Positions 48,095-57,227 of a stretch of DNA of 64,000 bases are shown one piece after another. Position numbers and translations under genes: made by a program. The notes under the pieces are model-generated. The model did no database searches. It was not told the origin of the DNA and saw nothing but the letters and a program-made list of their open reading frames with translations. Each line of letters starts with the position of its first letter. Positions within the stretch are counted from its first letter, which is position 1. Origin of the DNA: Gibbula magus (Eukaryota; Mollusca; Gastropoda; Trochida; Trochidae); NCBI GenBank assembly GCA_936450465.1, contig OW388291.1:81915436-81979435 (forward strand), given 5' to 3'.

Positions 48095-48393
48095 GAGGAT
48101 AGCGCAGTGGTTAGCGTGTTCGGCTTCGGATCAAGAGGTCCGGGGTTCAAATCCCGCCAGGGGCCCGGCAACTTTGTCTGCAGTAGAGAACTGTTCTACA
48201 CGCAGTAAGGTTTGGGTGCAATGCTACACTGAATTTCAGCGTAGTACCACCCATGGTTTGCTAGTTCCAGCCGCTGCTCGCGGGTTTCACCGCAGTGCAT
48301 AGCCACATGGCGTTGTGGGCTTTCTCCCTGCCATAATATCCGCGATATAAGTGAAATACTCTTGAAAGCGGCGTTAAACCCCAACTCACTCAC
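48095..48393 (+). mobile_element. tRNA-derived SINE, copy 1
   Basis: The head resembles a tRNA with A box TAGCGCAGTGGTTAGCG and B box GGTTCAAATCC. The anticodon-loop-like CTTCGGA suggests a tRNA-Arg(TCG) origin. A body of about 220 bp ends in GGCGTTAAACCCCAACTCAC and a TCAC repeat. TCAATGT precedes (48088-48094) and follows (48394-48400), a possible 7-bp duplication partly overlapping the tail. Confidence 0.88.
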
Positions 48394-48742
48394 TCAATGT
48401 TTTTATGAATGAATCTATTAATGTATCAATGTTCAATGTTCTTATGAATGAATGAATGAAAATGTACCCAAAAAATTGAAATAAAATAATCAAAACAAGT
48501 GTAGGCCTAGATTGAAGATAAACATTCAAACACTATAAACTTCCAATTTAACAATGATTTTGAATGTTGGGATTACTACAGGAAGCTGGTGAAACCACTA
48601 TTTTGGTCAAAGAATATCATAAAATGTTTCACATTGAAACAAACAATGAAATATATGTGCATCTACAATTCCCGAAGGAAACAACAAATGAAGTAAATGC
48701 ACTGATTTTATATTTGTTCCCATTTTTGTTCCCTTCTTAAAG

Positions 48743-49500
48743 CAATAGACAGACAGACAGACATTTTATTCAGTAAAAGGCCATTGGCCCAAAATACAGA
48801 CATATATCAAAAATATATTGCATGAGCTTTACAAAAAAACATCCGAATTTTTTATTTTTCTTGCATGATATAAAAATAGGCATAACTTATTTATAACATT
48901 TATATTTGTTGAAGACATGAGTTTAACAAAACTGTATTGTGATTATGGGGGTTTCAAATATTTACCAAGAAATATATTCCTTATATCTAGGTAGGCCTCA
49001 CAATAAAGTAGGACATGTACTTCATCTTCAATTTGATTAAGATTAGATTTTCTACAAAAAGTACAAACTCTTAATTCATAAGGGACATTGCTATATCTAC
49101 CAGTCTCTGAACTAAGTTTAAATCTGCCACATCTAAACTATATCAAACAACTTTTTAAATAAGGGGGGGTCTAAACTGAGATATGTTTCAACATTCAGGA
49201 GGGACTTAAAAAGTATATAATTAGAGCATGAAGCTGTATTATGAAGAGATGAATACCAATCTTGTGAAAGATTATCAGAAATAAAACCCTTAACATCTCC
49301 AATATCCTGAGAAATCCAAATAAAACCAAAGCCAAATTTAAATAAATATTCCTGATATGAGATGCCCATGTAATGCGACCAGATTCATCCAGAGACTTTA
49401 ACATTAAATAAAACTGATGAGATAGCCTTGAACTTGGAAGAGTTAAAAGTCTACATAAAAATTTAATTGCCCTTGTCATACAAGTAAGTTAAAGAGAAAT
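48743..49500 (-). pseudogene. LINE 3' end, minus orientation
   Basis: Read on the minus strand, broken frames give FKSLLNVETYL, then a string like TGRYSNVPYELRVCTFCRK (zinc-binding CXXC) and VHVLLYC, ending in a (TGTC)n tail at 48747-48763. The FKSLLNVE string also occurs in the LINE at 50991-51530, so both belong to one family. Several frameshifts are present. Confidence 0.7.
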
Positions 49501-50640
49501 AATTCTGAATCTTGTTGCTCCTAGAAAGCCAAACTCCTCAGAGTGATGCTACGACTCTCCTGTGTCCAAGCTTTATCAATGATGATAGTTGATCAGCGCC
49601 GGGGACGAGGTTGCTGGAAACTAAAGCATGCTCGACGAAGTTACCGCAGCATATTACAGATTATAAAAGTAAATATTCTAATTGTATGAAAATGTCAGTC
49701 GATGATAAGTGAAAAAGCAATTTAACGTTAATTTTCAGCCATTATGTGAACTTTTCTGTTTGTAATTGCAGTCAATCTTCTCTTCACTTCGTCTCCATAT
49801 TGTAACAAGAACTTCAGACTTTTAAGAACAATACAAAGTGTTGGAAGAAGAATTGTAGTCCTCGTTTATAATATTAGAAAAGACAAGAAAATCCATACTG
49901 TATATTAAATATACCTATTACTATCATCTGAAATCACAGCATATGCATTTTGTATTATCTTGAATATACTTCTGAATTAACCGAATCAAGTTTCTGTTTC
50001 AGTCAGTAATAACGGAAACCCCACAAAATTAAGAGTATAATTATTGATTATATTTATAAAAATAAGTAGCATGCCAAGTTCAATGTGTTATATAAGCTAA
50101 CTCATTATTAATGTTTAGCTCATCATGCCAGATGTTCAGCTGTCGTCTAGTTCTGATTCCCCAAAAATGGCATGGAAGAAGCAGTTGCCATCCCTCCCTG
50201 AAGCCATGCCAGCAGCTTCAACAACTCTCTCAAGACGCTGCTGACGTTGGCAACTCACTCAAGCGATGCGGAGACTGCAGCTTGTATATCTGCCATCTAA
50301 GTCGAAAGATAGTGTTGCAGTTTTTGTGTAAATGAGTAAAAAATGTGAATTAAAACCTTAGAGTTGACAAGCACTCAATTACTAATTTACCACTGCTAAT
50401 GATTCTCGTAGACTTAAAGTAAAATTGATAAATACATTTACCTTCATTTATCATGGTGGTTGGTTGTTCAGTTGCTAGCTGTTATGATTGTCTATGTAAT
50501 ACAAGGGAATATTTAGAATACGAATAGTAAGGTAGTTACTGCTAGTTAAAATGTTGTTGTGATTTTGAAGAAAATACAGTGAACTATGAATAATTATACT
50601 GTTCAAATCAACTCAATACTCAACAGTCAGATATTTGAAC
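49501..50640. other. Unassigned AT-rich DNA
   Basis: No match to the repeat unit and no recognised element. A 74-codon plus-strand frame at 50111-50335 is Cys/Ser-rich, has no recognisable domain and is not supported. Confidence 0.4.
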
Positions 50641-50802
50641 CAGGGGTAGACGCTTGCTGGAAATCTTCCCTAGCCCGAAGTGCCCTTTTAGGGCTAGTGA
50701 CATATGTTAATATGTAGTGAAACAAACAAATTTCACTAGCCCTTCTGAATTTTCACTGGCCTCACTGTCAGGCCAGCGGACTAGTGCGAGTGTCGATCCC
50801 TG
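50641..50802. mobile_element. hAT-like MITE
   Basis: 162 bp bounded by imperfect inverted repeats: CAGGGGTAGACGCTTGC on the left and, inverted, CAGGGATCGACACTCGC on the right. Internal GGCTAGTG/CACTAGCC segments are also inverted. CAGGG ends are typical of hAT elements; a convincing 8-bp target duplication is not visible. Confidence 0.6.
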
Positions 50803-50990
50803 ATTATTTCATCAGATAACTTGCCAATGTCGTCATCATCTGAAATGATATGCTGTACTTCTGAAATGAATTTTCTCTTTTCTGCTACTTAAAAAGGAAG
50901 ATTCAATTTTTAAAATTTAATCGAAATTTGTTAATGAAGTTTGATATTAATAGTAATAACTAAGTAAAAAGGTTAGGAGATAATTTAAAA

Positions 50991-51530
50991 CAGTCCTGGT
51001 ACTCATCAATAAATGCATCTCCAAAATGTACATTTTACAAGGAGTTTAAATCTCTGCTAAATGTTGAAAGATATTTGTTTTGTGATATTCCTTTGAATTT
51101 AAGAATTGCCATCTCCAGATTCAGATGTAGTAACTTTAACATTGCTGTTGAATGTGGCAGGTATAGTGATATTGAATATAAAGAATGAATATGTCCTTTC
51201 TGTAATATTACAGGTCAAGTTTATATAGAAAATGAATTCCATGTATTATTTATCTGTAAAACATATGATGAACTCAGAGCTAAATATCTTCATAAATTTA
51301 CTAAAACACCATATTTGAAGCATTCCATTGTCAATTTGTTGCAAAATAAGAATAATGAAATTATATACAGTGTTGGTTTATACCTATATCATGTCCAGAA
51401 ACTTATTAACTCCAGGATTTAGAGCTACAATGACTTGCTGCGCACACTGTTCAATCCATGATATATGCCTGTATTATGGGCCGAAGGCCTCTTTACTGAC
51501 ATAAATCTGTCTGTCTGTCTGACTAAGTAA
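50991..51530 (+). pseudogene. LINE 3' end with one premature stop
   Basis: A plus-strand frame of 144 codons runs from 50991 to the TAG at 51420-51422 with one internal TGA at 51186-51188. It reads FKSLLNVERYL, FRCSNFNIAVECGRYSDIEY, then ICPFCN..NEFHVLFICK, a CXXC...H...C zinc-binding region found after the RT domain of several LINEs. The 3' end GGGCCGAAGGCCTCTTTACT leads into a (CTGT)n tail at 51509-51523. It is 5'-truncated and less decayed than the partner at 48743-49500. Confidence 0.78.
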
Positions 51531-52201
51531 AAAGTTAATAGTAAAAGGAAATGCCTTTTCTCCTCTACTACTAATATAATCCCATTAACACACCCATAGT
51601 CAATTTGGAAAATGGGGTGACCGTTGTATGAATCTGAAAGGTTGTTCCAGTCCAAGATTGTATGTCTGAATATTGCACCAAAGTGCTTGCATAGTGTTCC
51701 ACTACCGTTCCAATAACCAATCTTTACCCTATGACCAATCTTGGCCAATGTTAAAGGGTGGACTTACGATTGATCTTAGGGCTAAGATTAGTTCGTGGAA
51801 CAGCACCCTTGTTTCTAGCAAAATGATAACAGTTACACTTTGGAATTTTCAGGTCAACTTCATAAATAGTGTCAGAAAAAGATGATGACCAAATTGTCTC
51901 TCCCCAACCTTTTGAGGTCAGAAGAGCATATTTGCCAATGGATGATGCAGCAGCATTGATTGCTGTAGATGGAGGGGTTTCTGTGCAGCGATGTCGGGCA
52001 CTCCATGACATTCCTTCCTCCAACCAACAGAGAGCTTGACATTGGCATCCATATATCCGTCCAAATAAAAAGTGGGTAAGGTATGACTGTTTCTTGAATT
52101 GTTTGAAGAATTCCTGATTTAGTCAAGTTCATTTTGTGAATGAACAAATTCAACTAACGCTACTATGACATTGTTTTAGTTACTTAATCACAACTTTTAA
52201 A
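51531..52201. other. Unassigned DNA before SINE copy 2
   Basis: Slightly higher GC than average. Overlapping minus-strand frames at 51751-52153 (90 and 93 codons) have no recognisable domain and overlap each other, so neither is called. Confidence 0.4.
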
Positions 52202-52212
52202 GTCTGGAGAGG

Positions 52213-52507
52213 GGACGGTATAGCGCAGTGGTTAGCGCGTTCGGCTTCGGATCAAGAGGTCCGAGGTTCGAATCCCGCCAGAGGCACGGCAACTTTGTCT
52301 GGAGTAGAGAACTGTTCTACACGCAGTAAGGTTTGGGTGCAATGCTACACTGAATTTCAGTGCAGTACCACCCATGGTTCGCTAGATCCAGCCGTTGCTC
52401 GGTTTCGGCACAATACATAGCCACATGGTTTTGCAAGCTTTCTCCCTGCAATAATACTAGCAGCTGTGATTGAAAGCGGCATTTAACCCTAAATCACCTC
52501 ACCTACC
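52213..52507 (+). mobile_element. tRNA-derived SINE, copy 2, with 11-bp target duplication
   Basis: 295 bp, clearly the same family as 48095-48393. A box TAGCGCAGTGGTTAGCG, B box GGTTCGAATCC, anticodon-loop-like CTTCGGA. GTCTGGAGAGG lies at 52202-52212 and again at 52508-52518, an exact 11-bp duplication, which fixes both ends. The tail (CACCTCACC) is degenerate. It is not a functional tRNA gene because the anticodon stem does not pair properly. Confidence 0.93.
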
Positions 52508-52518
52508 GTCTGGAGAGG

Positions 52519-53309
52519 ATCTGTTTTATTTCACTTTGGTAGATAAAATGTCCCAAGAAACTCAAATAAACTGCAACGATATAATAATACATGTATAAGA
52601 CAACACTTTCGATCAAGGTCCACAATTTAAAACAACACCTACTCTATTCTTAAAGACTGCTGAAGAGTTATGTTTAATATTTGCCCATTAGTAACATCTG
52701 GTGTGTCTCGAGGTTTCTATTATATGAATAACTTGATTTTAAAATGTCACAAGTAATGAACATAGCTTGTAGTTGAAAATGTGTTTAAGCAGTCACATGT
52801 TATATATGTACATGTATTTTAAAATACATGCATATGCATATTGACTGTTTTAAGTTGGGGGCCACGAGAGAGATTTCAAACTGCATTATATGATTTGCTA
52901 TTCCCAGGATCTATACAGTTGCTATTCCCCAGTAGAACTTTTCATGTACATGCAGATAACGTCTATTCTTCAATATTGGAAGCTGAAGTTGTTTAACTGT
53001 ATTTATCGATTTCCCTCAGGACTCATTCAGGTTAGATTGAGTGCATCTTCATTGTAGGAGACATTTGTCTGTACTGTGGGAACTGATCTAAACTAAAGAC
53101 GTGCATTGTAAACTAGTAAAAAGAAATTACAGCATGTCATAATCGCGAACCTAATCAATTCGCTCGAGACAAAGAGGAACAAGTTAGACTAATTAACGAA
53201 TTAATTAGTAATACAGTGTGCTTGATTTTACGCCTCTTGAGGCAAATGTCAAAGTGTACTCGACACTCTTCAGTCAACCTGAAACATAATACTGTATATT
53301 GGCCATACA
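52519..53309. other. Unassigned DNA, then unit 3 sequence
   Basis: From about 52850 this is a diverged copy of 15690-16170, including a type-b block at 52968-53070. No gene seen. Confidence 0.5.
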
Positions 53310-54525
53310 GGTTAGGATACACAGGTGATTATTTTTGTGATATTCGCACATGTGCTCTTGAGTGATTCTCAACGCTGATTGGTCAGTAGCAAGAGAGTGA
53401 TACTACGATTGGTTGACGGTACTACTTTCTTGTTTCATTGATAAATAGAACGTGCCGAACTCGGTCACACATCTCGATTTTAAAAATAAAAACAGAGATC
53501 AAGAATATACAAATATTTAGTTTATAACATGTTCTGTGTTCGAAATTATAATATATTTATTTATCTACATTGTCATTATTTCTTTAATGACACGTTATTG
53601 ACGATAATTATTAATAATTTCAACCGCTTCACGTTGTCGTTGTTTGTAAACAAACATGGCTACCAACAGAGTAAAACATGAACAGTTCTGGACACGAGAA
53701 TGTTCAATCCATAAATAATTAGATCTACCTAACCATCAACGAGAGACAACATCAGAATATATTGGACAATCTATGCACTATTCTCGTTCTGAATCAGAAT
53801 AACCGTGCAAATTGAGATCAAACCTGTCGTTTGACATCGGAACTGCAGTCTGCAGTTCAATCACGCCACGATCGAAAGAATCTTTGCACGCAGTGTATCT
53901 ACATTCGGCATCCATTACAATAAATATGTTCCCACTAGGTACACACTTCTTGGGTCCAATGTTTTGTTGTTGTAATCGTAATCTCCATTGACCCTTTTCG
54001 CATACAAATTCAATTCTATGCATTCTTTGCAGATTCTTCTTTCTACTTTTAACCGTTGTCGTTTTAAAAAATGACAGTTTTTTCCAATTTTCGGTTCAAC
54101 GCTATGCTGTTCAGTCACTCACACACAGGGTACTGCAGTAAGGCGTACAGTAATGATGTAGGCCTACTTATTAGAAGAATTTCAGGTTGTATCGATCATG
54201 TATTTATAATGTAAATGTGGTCATATATGACAACTATGTTATGGGTTATACAAACAGACTAATAATATATTACTTTCTCGTCGATTTATTAAAGGACTAT
54301 TTTGCATTGGGTTTGACCACTGGAGATGTTCAGTGTAACACGTGCATGAATACAAATCAGCTGATCAATGTCACTGACTTACTACAGTTTCAAAAATGAA
54401 ACGTTTAATGTGTAAATGTGTATTTAGTTGAATGTAATGGGTACTATATAGAATAACCATTTTAACTCGTGCATATTTCCCGTAATCACTCGTACCTCGT
54501 TGGTTATTCTCTAAGTATGTTTAGC
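53310..54525. mobile_element. Insert related to the 40.4 kb element, with a broken frame
   Basis: Units 1 and 2 have no counterpart to this 1.2 kb between the regions equivalent to about 16175 and 16185. GATTGGTTGACGG.ACTACTTTC is shared with the insert at 40401-41855, and AGAATAACCA...TGGTTATTCT near 54452-54513 resembles its terminal hairpin. The ends are approximate. Confidence 0.55.
53778..54118 (-). pseudogene. Unrecognised Cys-containing protein fragment in two frames
   Basis: Two overlapping minus-strand frames, 53915-54118 and 53778-54023, look like parts of one protein split by a shift. The upstream one has RRICKECIEL; the downstream one has FVCEKGQWRLRLQQQN, then VMDAECRYTACKDSF and ends SDSERE. 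Composition is protein-like, with spaced cysteines, but I recognise no family. A short plus-strand MATNRVKHEQFWTREC frame begins at 53656. It may be a remnant of the element's own gene. Confidence 0.35.
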
Positions 54526-55041
54526 AATAAATAAGTGCCCAATTGCATCATGAAGAATACAGAACGTAAACAACATGTTTATTCACACATATGTATACTT
54601 AACTGAACTAAAGCCGTTTTCCAGTTTGTCAATCGTTAAATTTGTTTTTATATATATTTAGAGTTTGTTAGTTAAAATTGTTTGGTGCTTGTGGATTTAA
54701 CTTGCTATTAATGATACTGTGAAAAATCTAATTTCTAATATATTCTAATAATTGGCATTTCTTGATTTGGTCCAAACAAACAACAAAATAAGCATTCAGT
54801 TATATGTATGCTATTTTTTAAAAATAATATTTTTGATTTTTGGAACTTCATTGTAATAGGGTTAAAATCGTTTATTTAGCGTCTAATCCATTTCATGATT
54901 TAAGTTTGTAGTGATTTCTATACGACTTGCTGAAACAGAAATATTCAACAATCCAACAAAAGACACGTCTGAAAATTCAGAACAGAGAGACCCTAATATT
55001 GGTCATATTATAAAGCAGGTTATATACAGCAGTTATATATT
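54526..55041. other. End of unit 3, non-coding
   Basis: 54531-54720 matches 16180-16380; after that no match to the units. No gene seen. Confidence 0.45.
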
Positions 55042-55195
55042 AGCAGGTTATATACAGGATAAATGTTGGTATGATAAAGAGATAACAATTGTTGTAATAA
55101 CTTCACTTGTTTCAACCTTTTATGTCATTGTTATCTCATTTTACTGCACTTGTTATCTCTTTATCACACAACATTTATCCTGTTTATAACCTGCT
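55042..55195. mobile_element. Foldback MITE (AGCAGGTTATA ends)
   Basis: A 154-bp inverted repeat. The left arm begins AGCAGGTTATATACAGGATA and continues AATGTTG and GATAAAGAGATAACAA; the right arm is the inverse with a few changes. A partial extra copy of AGCAGGTTATATACAG sits just upstream near 55014. Confidence 0.75.
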
Positions 55196-55224
55196 GTTTC
55201 ACCATCTCTTCCATATGATTGATA

Positions 55225-55405
55225 CCGGTATAAGGATCTATACCGAAACGAAACGAAGATTCTGAACAGTTATCCCAGAGTGTTTCCTTCTGTACCTGAA
55301 CAATAAACTGTGTTTGTTTGATAACGATCTAAGGGTCTATACCGAAACGTCATCATTGTGAAATAAAGCTGTTAATCATTCATAAAATATCCCTGTCTTT
55401 CCATT
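55225..55405 (+). repeat. Possible Penelope 3' fragment with doubled CTATACCGAAACG
   Basis: GGATCTATACCGAAACG ends at 55250 and GGGTCTATACCGAAACG ends at 55349, the second followed by TCATCATTGTGAAATAAAGC. CGAAACG-containing repeats near an ATAAA-type end are reminiscent of Penelope terminal regions, but no coding part is present. Confidence 0.3.
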
Positions 55406-55817
55406 ACAACAACTTCTAGAATGCCTCCCAAACAGTTGAATTTATTCAGATTGTCATAACCAGCTATACTTTGTTTCAGTGCGTTCAATAAATGTCATAG
55501 CATTTATTGGTGTGAAGTTATATAAGCAGATATCTAACGCGGTAACATCATGTGTATGGATTTCTTGCTCTTTGATAATCATTTTACTATTGACTGTCCA
55601 ACACAACTTGAAAGGCTGGTATGTGGTGCTCCACTCTGAATGTGTGAAACGTTGATTTTACTGATGTTAATTATGAAATAATCAACCCACAAACAAACTT
55701 TATGGCTTTGGTTTTACATGGATGCATTGTATATTTTAGACTCCTTTAATCAAAGATTTTAATTTAATGTTATTATTTTATTTAATGATATGTTTTGATC
55801 AACTTCATGCTATGCGT

Positions 55818-56430
55818 TATAAGAATAATCAACGAGTTGCGAGACATTACGGATTATCTTTCCCGAGATAATTATTGGGACATAATATATTGACATAATA
55901 ATTCACGAGGGACAGATAATCCTTAATTCCGAGCACCGAGTTGGTTATTCTTGTTCTTACCCAAGATCGTTTTAATGCGTAAAAATCGAAAAAACAAGAC
56001 GCGAATTCACGATCTTTGATTAGATTGTAAAATACGAATTGTACTCATACGCCATTCATAAACTCTCTCACACCTTCAAGATGCGCACATCTAAATAGTT
56101 TGCAACATGCGCTCTTTTTTCAGAAATATTCTAAAGTAAGTGTTGAAATATATTCCCAAAATGGTTTACAATGTCGCAGAATGAGAGAAAACGTGAACTA
56201 ACAATCGCTCTGTTGGAATGCAAGATAGGAGTATAATTACGTCACCAAATGACATCATGGTTAATGACGTCACAAAGCCATGACGTGTAGTGCAGCCGGC
56301 CACTCTTTCATGCTTCTTCGCCTCGCCATTAGTAATGTAGATGCGGTCTCGGAAACATTGTTTTACTGACGTGTGACTTGAAATTGGTATGCTCGAAATT
56401 GTTCATCTATGTAATTTAGTTAAAGATCTG
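55818..56430 (-). mobile_element. Inverted relative of the 40.4 kb insert, without the satellite
   Basis: The reverse complement matches 40560-40860 joined to 41520-41855: the terminal hairpin (55818-55957), CTTACCCAAGATCGTTTTAA, the CTCATTCTGCGACAT region and the CRE cluster are all there. The 151-bp repeats are missing, so they entered the other copy or were lost here. It interrupts the block shared by units 3 and 4. Confidence 0.75.
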
Positions 56431-56863
56431 ATGAAATGCATTTTTCTCAAGAATGACAGATGATTACCTCTACGTATATAGTATGTCGGAATCAATTGAG
56501 CATAAAATCGAGACAATATACACTTGCAATTGAATGTTAAGACGATTTTAATTCACACATTTTAACACTGCCACAATTACTGGGGCGATTCATTTTAAAA
56601 ATGCTCGCTGAGGCGTGACTGTGATAAGCGACAGACGGGGCCGGCTAGACAGCTACTCCGCCGAGCCTCGTTAATTAATTAATGATGATTATCACTGCCG
56701 CTAAATGAATTTATGAGGTGTATTACATCGCCAAAAAGACATGTTTATGTAATAATTGTGTAATTGTCATCTGCAGAATTACCTAGTTGGATATCTAAAC
56801 ATTCGATATATTGGAAATTTAAGTTGGTTTATTGAAGATTTCTTTGTGAAATTACTTTGAATT
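56431..56863. other. Unassigned stretch with a GC-rich patch
   Basis: A GC-rich patch at about 56600-56680, including ACGGGGCCGGCTAGACAGC, stands out from the AT-rich surroundings. I recognise no gene or RNA in it. It may be the promoter side of the following frame. Confidence 0.35.
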
Positions 56864-57100
56864 ATGACTATCGCCGATAATGAGATTACTCCAGTGACGT
56901 CGCAGAAGTTATCCCTTCAGACTTTCATTCTGGTCGCCGGGGCTAAATTAGGCGGATTTTTAAAAAGCAGTTTATATGTAATTTATGGAGCGATTGCAGA
57001 AATTCAAAATCAAGCAATTGTCAAATTGACATCCCATTTTAATGAATCCGATGTTGACCATATGTCATTACTTCTATCCTTTAAAGCAGGCATTGATTAG
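56864..57100 (+). CDS. Small unrecognised reading frame (78 aa)
   Basis: A 78-codon frame from ATG at 56864 to TAG. It begins MTIADNEITPVTSQKLS, has a mildly hydrophobic middle (TFILVAGAKLGGFLKSSLYV) and ends LLLSFKAGID. Codon use looks protein-like and the upstream patch is GC-rich, but no domain is recognisable, no copy exists elsewhere in the window, and the A at -3 alone is weak start evidence. It could be a fragment of a transposon gene. Confidence 0.22.
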   Translation: MTIADNEITPVTSQKLSLQTFILVAGAKLGGFLKSSLYVIYGAIAEIQNQAIVKLTSHFNESDVDHMSLLLSFKAGID

Positions 57101-57138
57101 CAATACATGCATATGCCATTTAGATAGTGGACAAATAT

Positions 57139-57227
57139 AACACGGTTAAATTTGGGATTACACTACCTTCAAAAAGTACAATAATTTGTACTATTGAAGG
57201 TAGTGTTATCCCAAATGTAACCTTGTT
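57139..57227. mobile_element. Palindromic MITE (GGTTACATTTGGGATAACAC arms)
   Basis: Two arms of about 43 bp are near-perfect inverses (57139-57181 and 57185-57227) around a short centre. One arm reads AACAAGGTTACATTTGGGAT on the minus strand. A half copy lies at 20543-20592. No coding. Confidence 0.78.

Larger units (their letters stand above)
35473..55430 (+). repeat. Macro-repeat unit 3 (diverged, heavily inserted)
   Basis: The start repeats the anchor at 35476. Homology to units 1 and 2 then continues in blocks, in the same order: 36180-36540, 40311-40400, 41856-42760, 43740-44360, 45062-47245, 52850-53290 and 54531-54720. The blocks are separated by unit-3-specific DNA. Homology stops around 54720, and the part of the unit equivalent to 16400-23490 is missing. 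The right boundary is approximate. Confidence 0.75.

Noticed and set aside
48095..48165. tRNA gene
   Set aside because: A and B boxes are present but the anticodon stem does not pair and the sequence continues into a SINE body; the same applies to 52213-52285.
50641..50802. 8-bp target duplication for the hAT-like MITE
   Set aside because: The flanking 8-mers (ATTTGAAC and ATTATTTC) do not match well enough to claim one.
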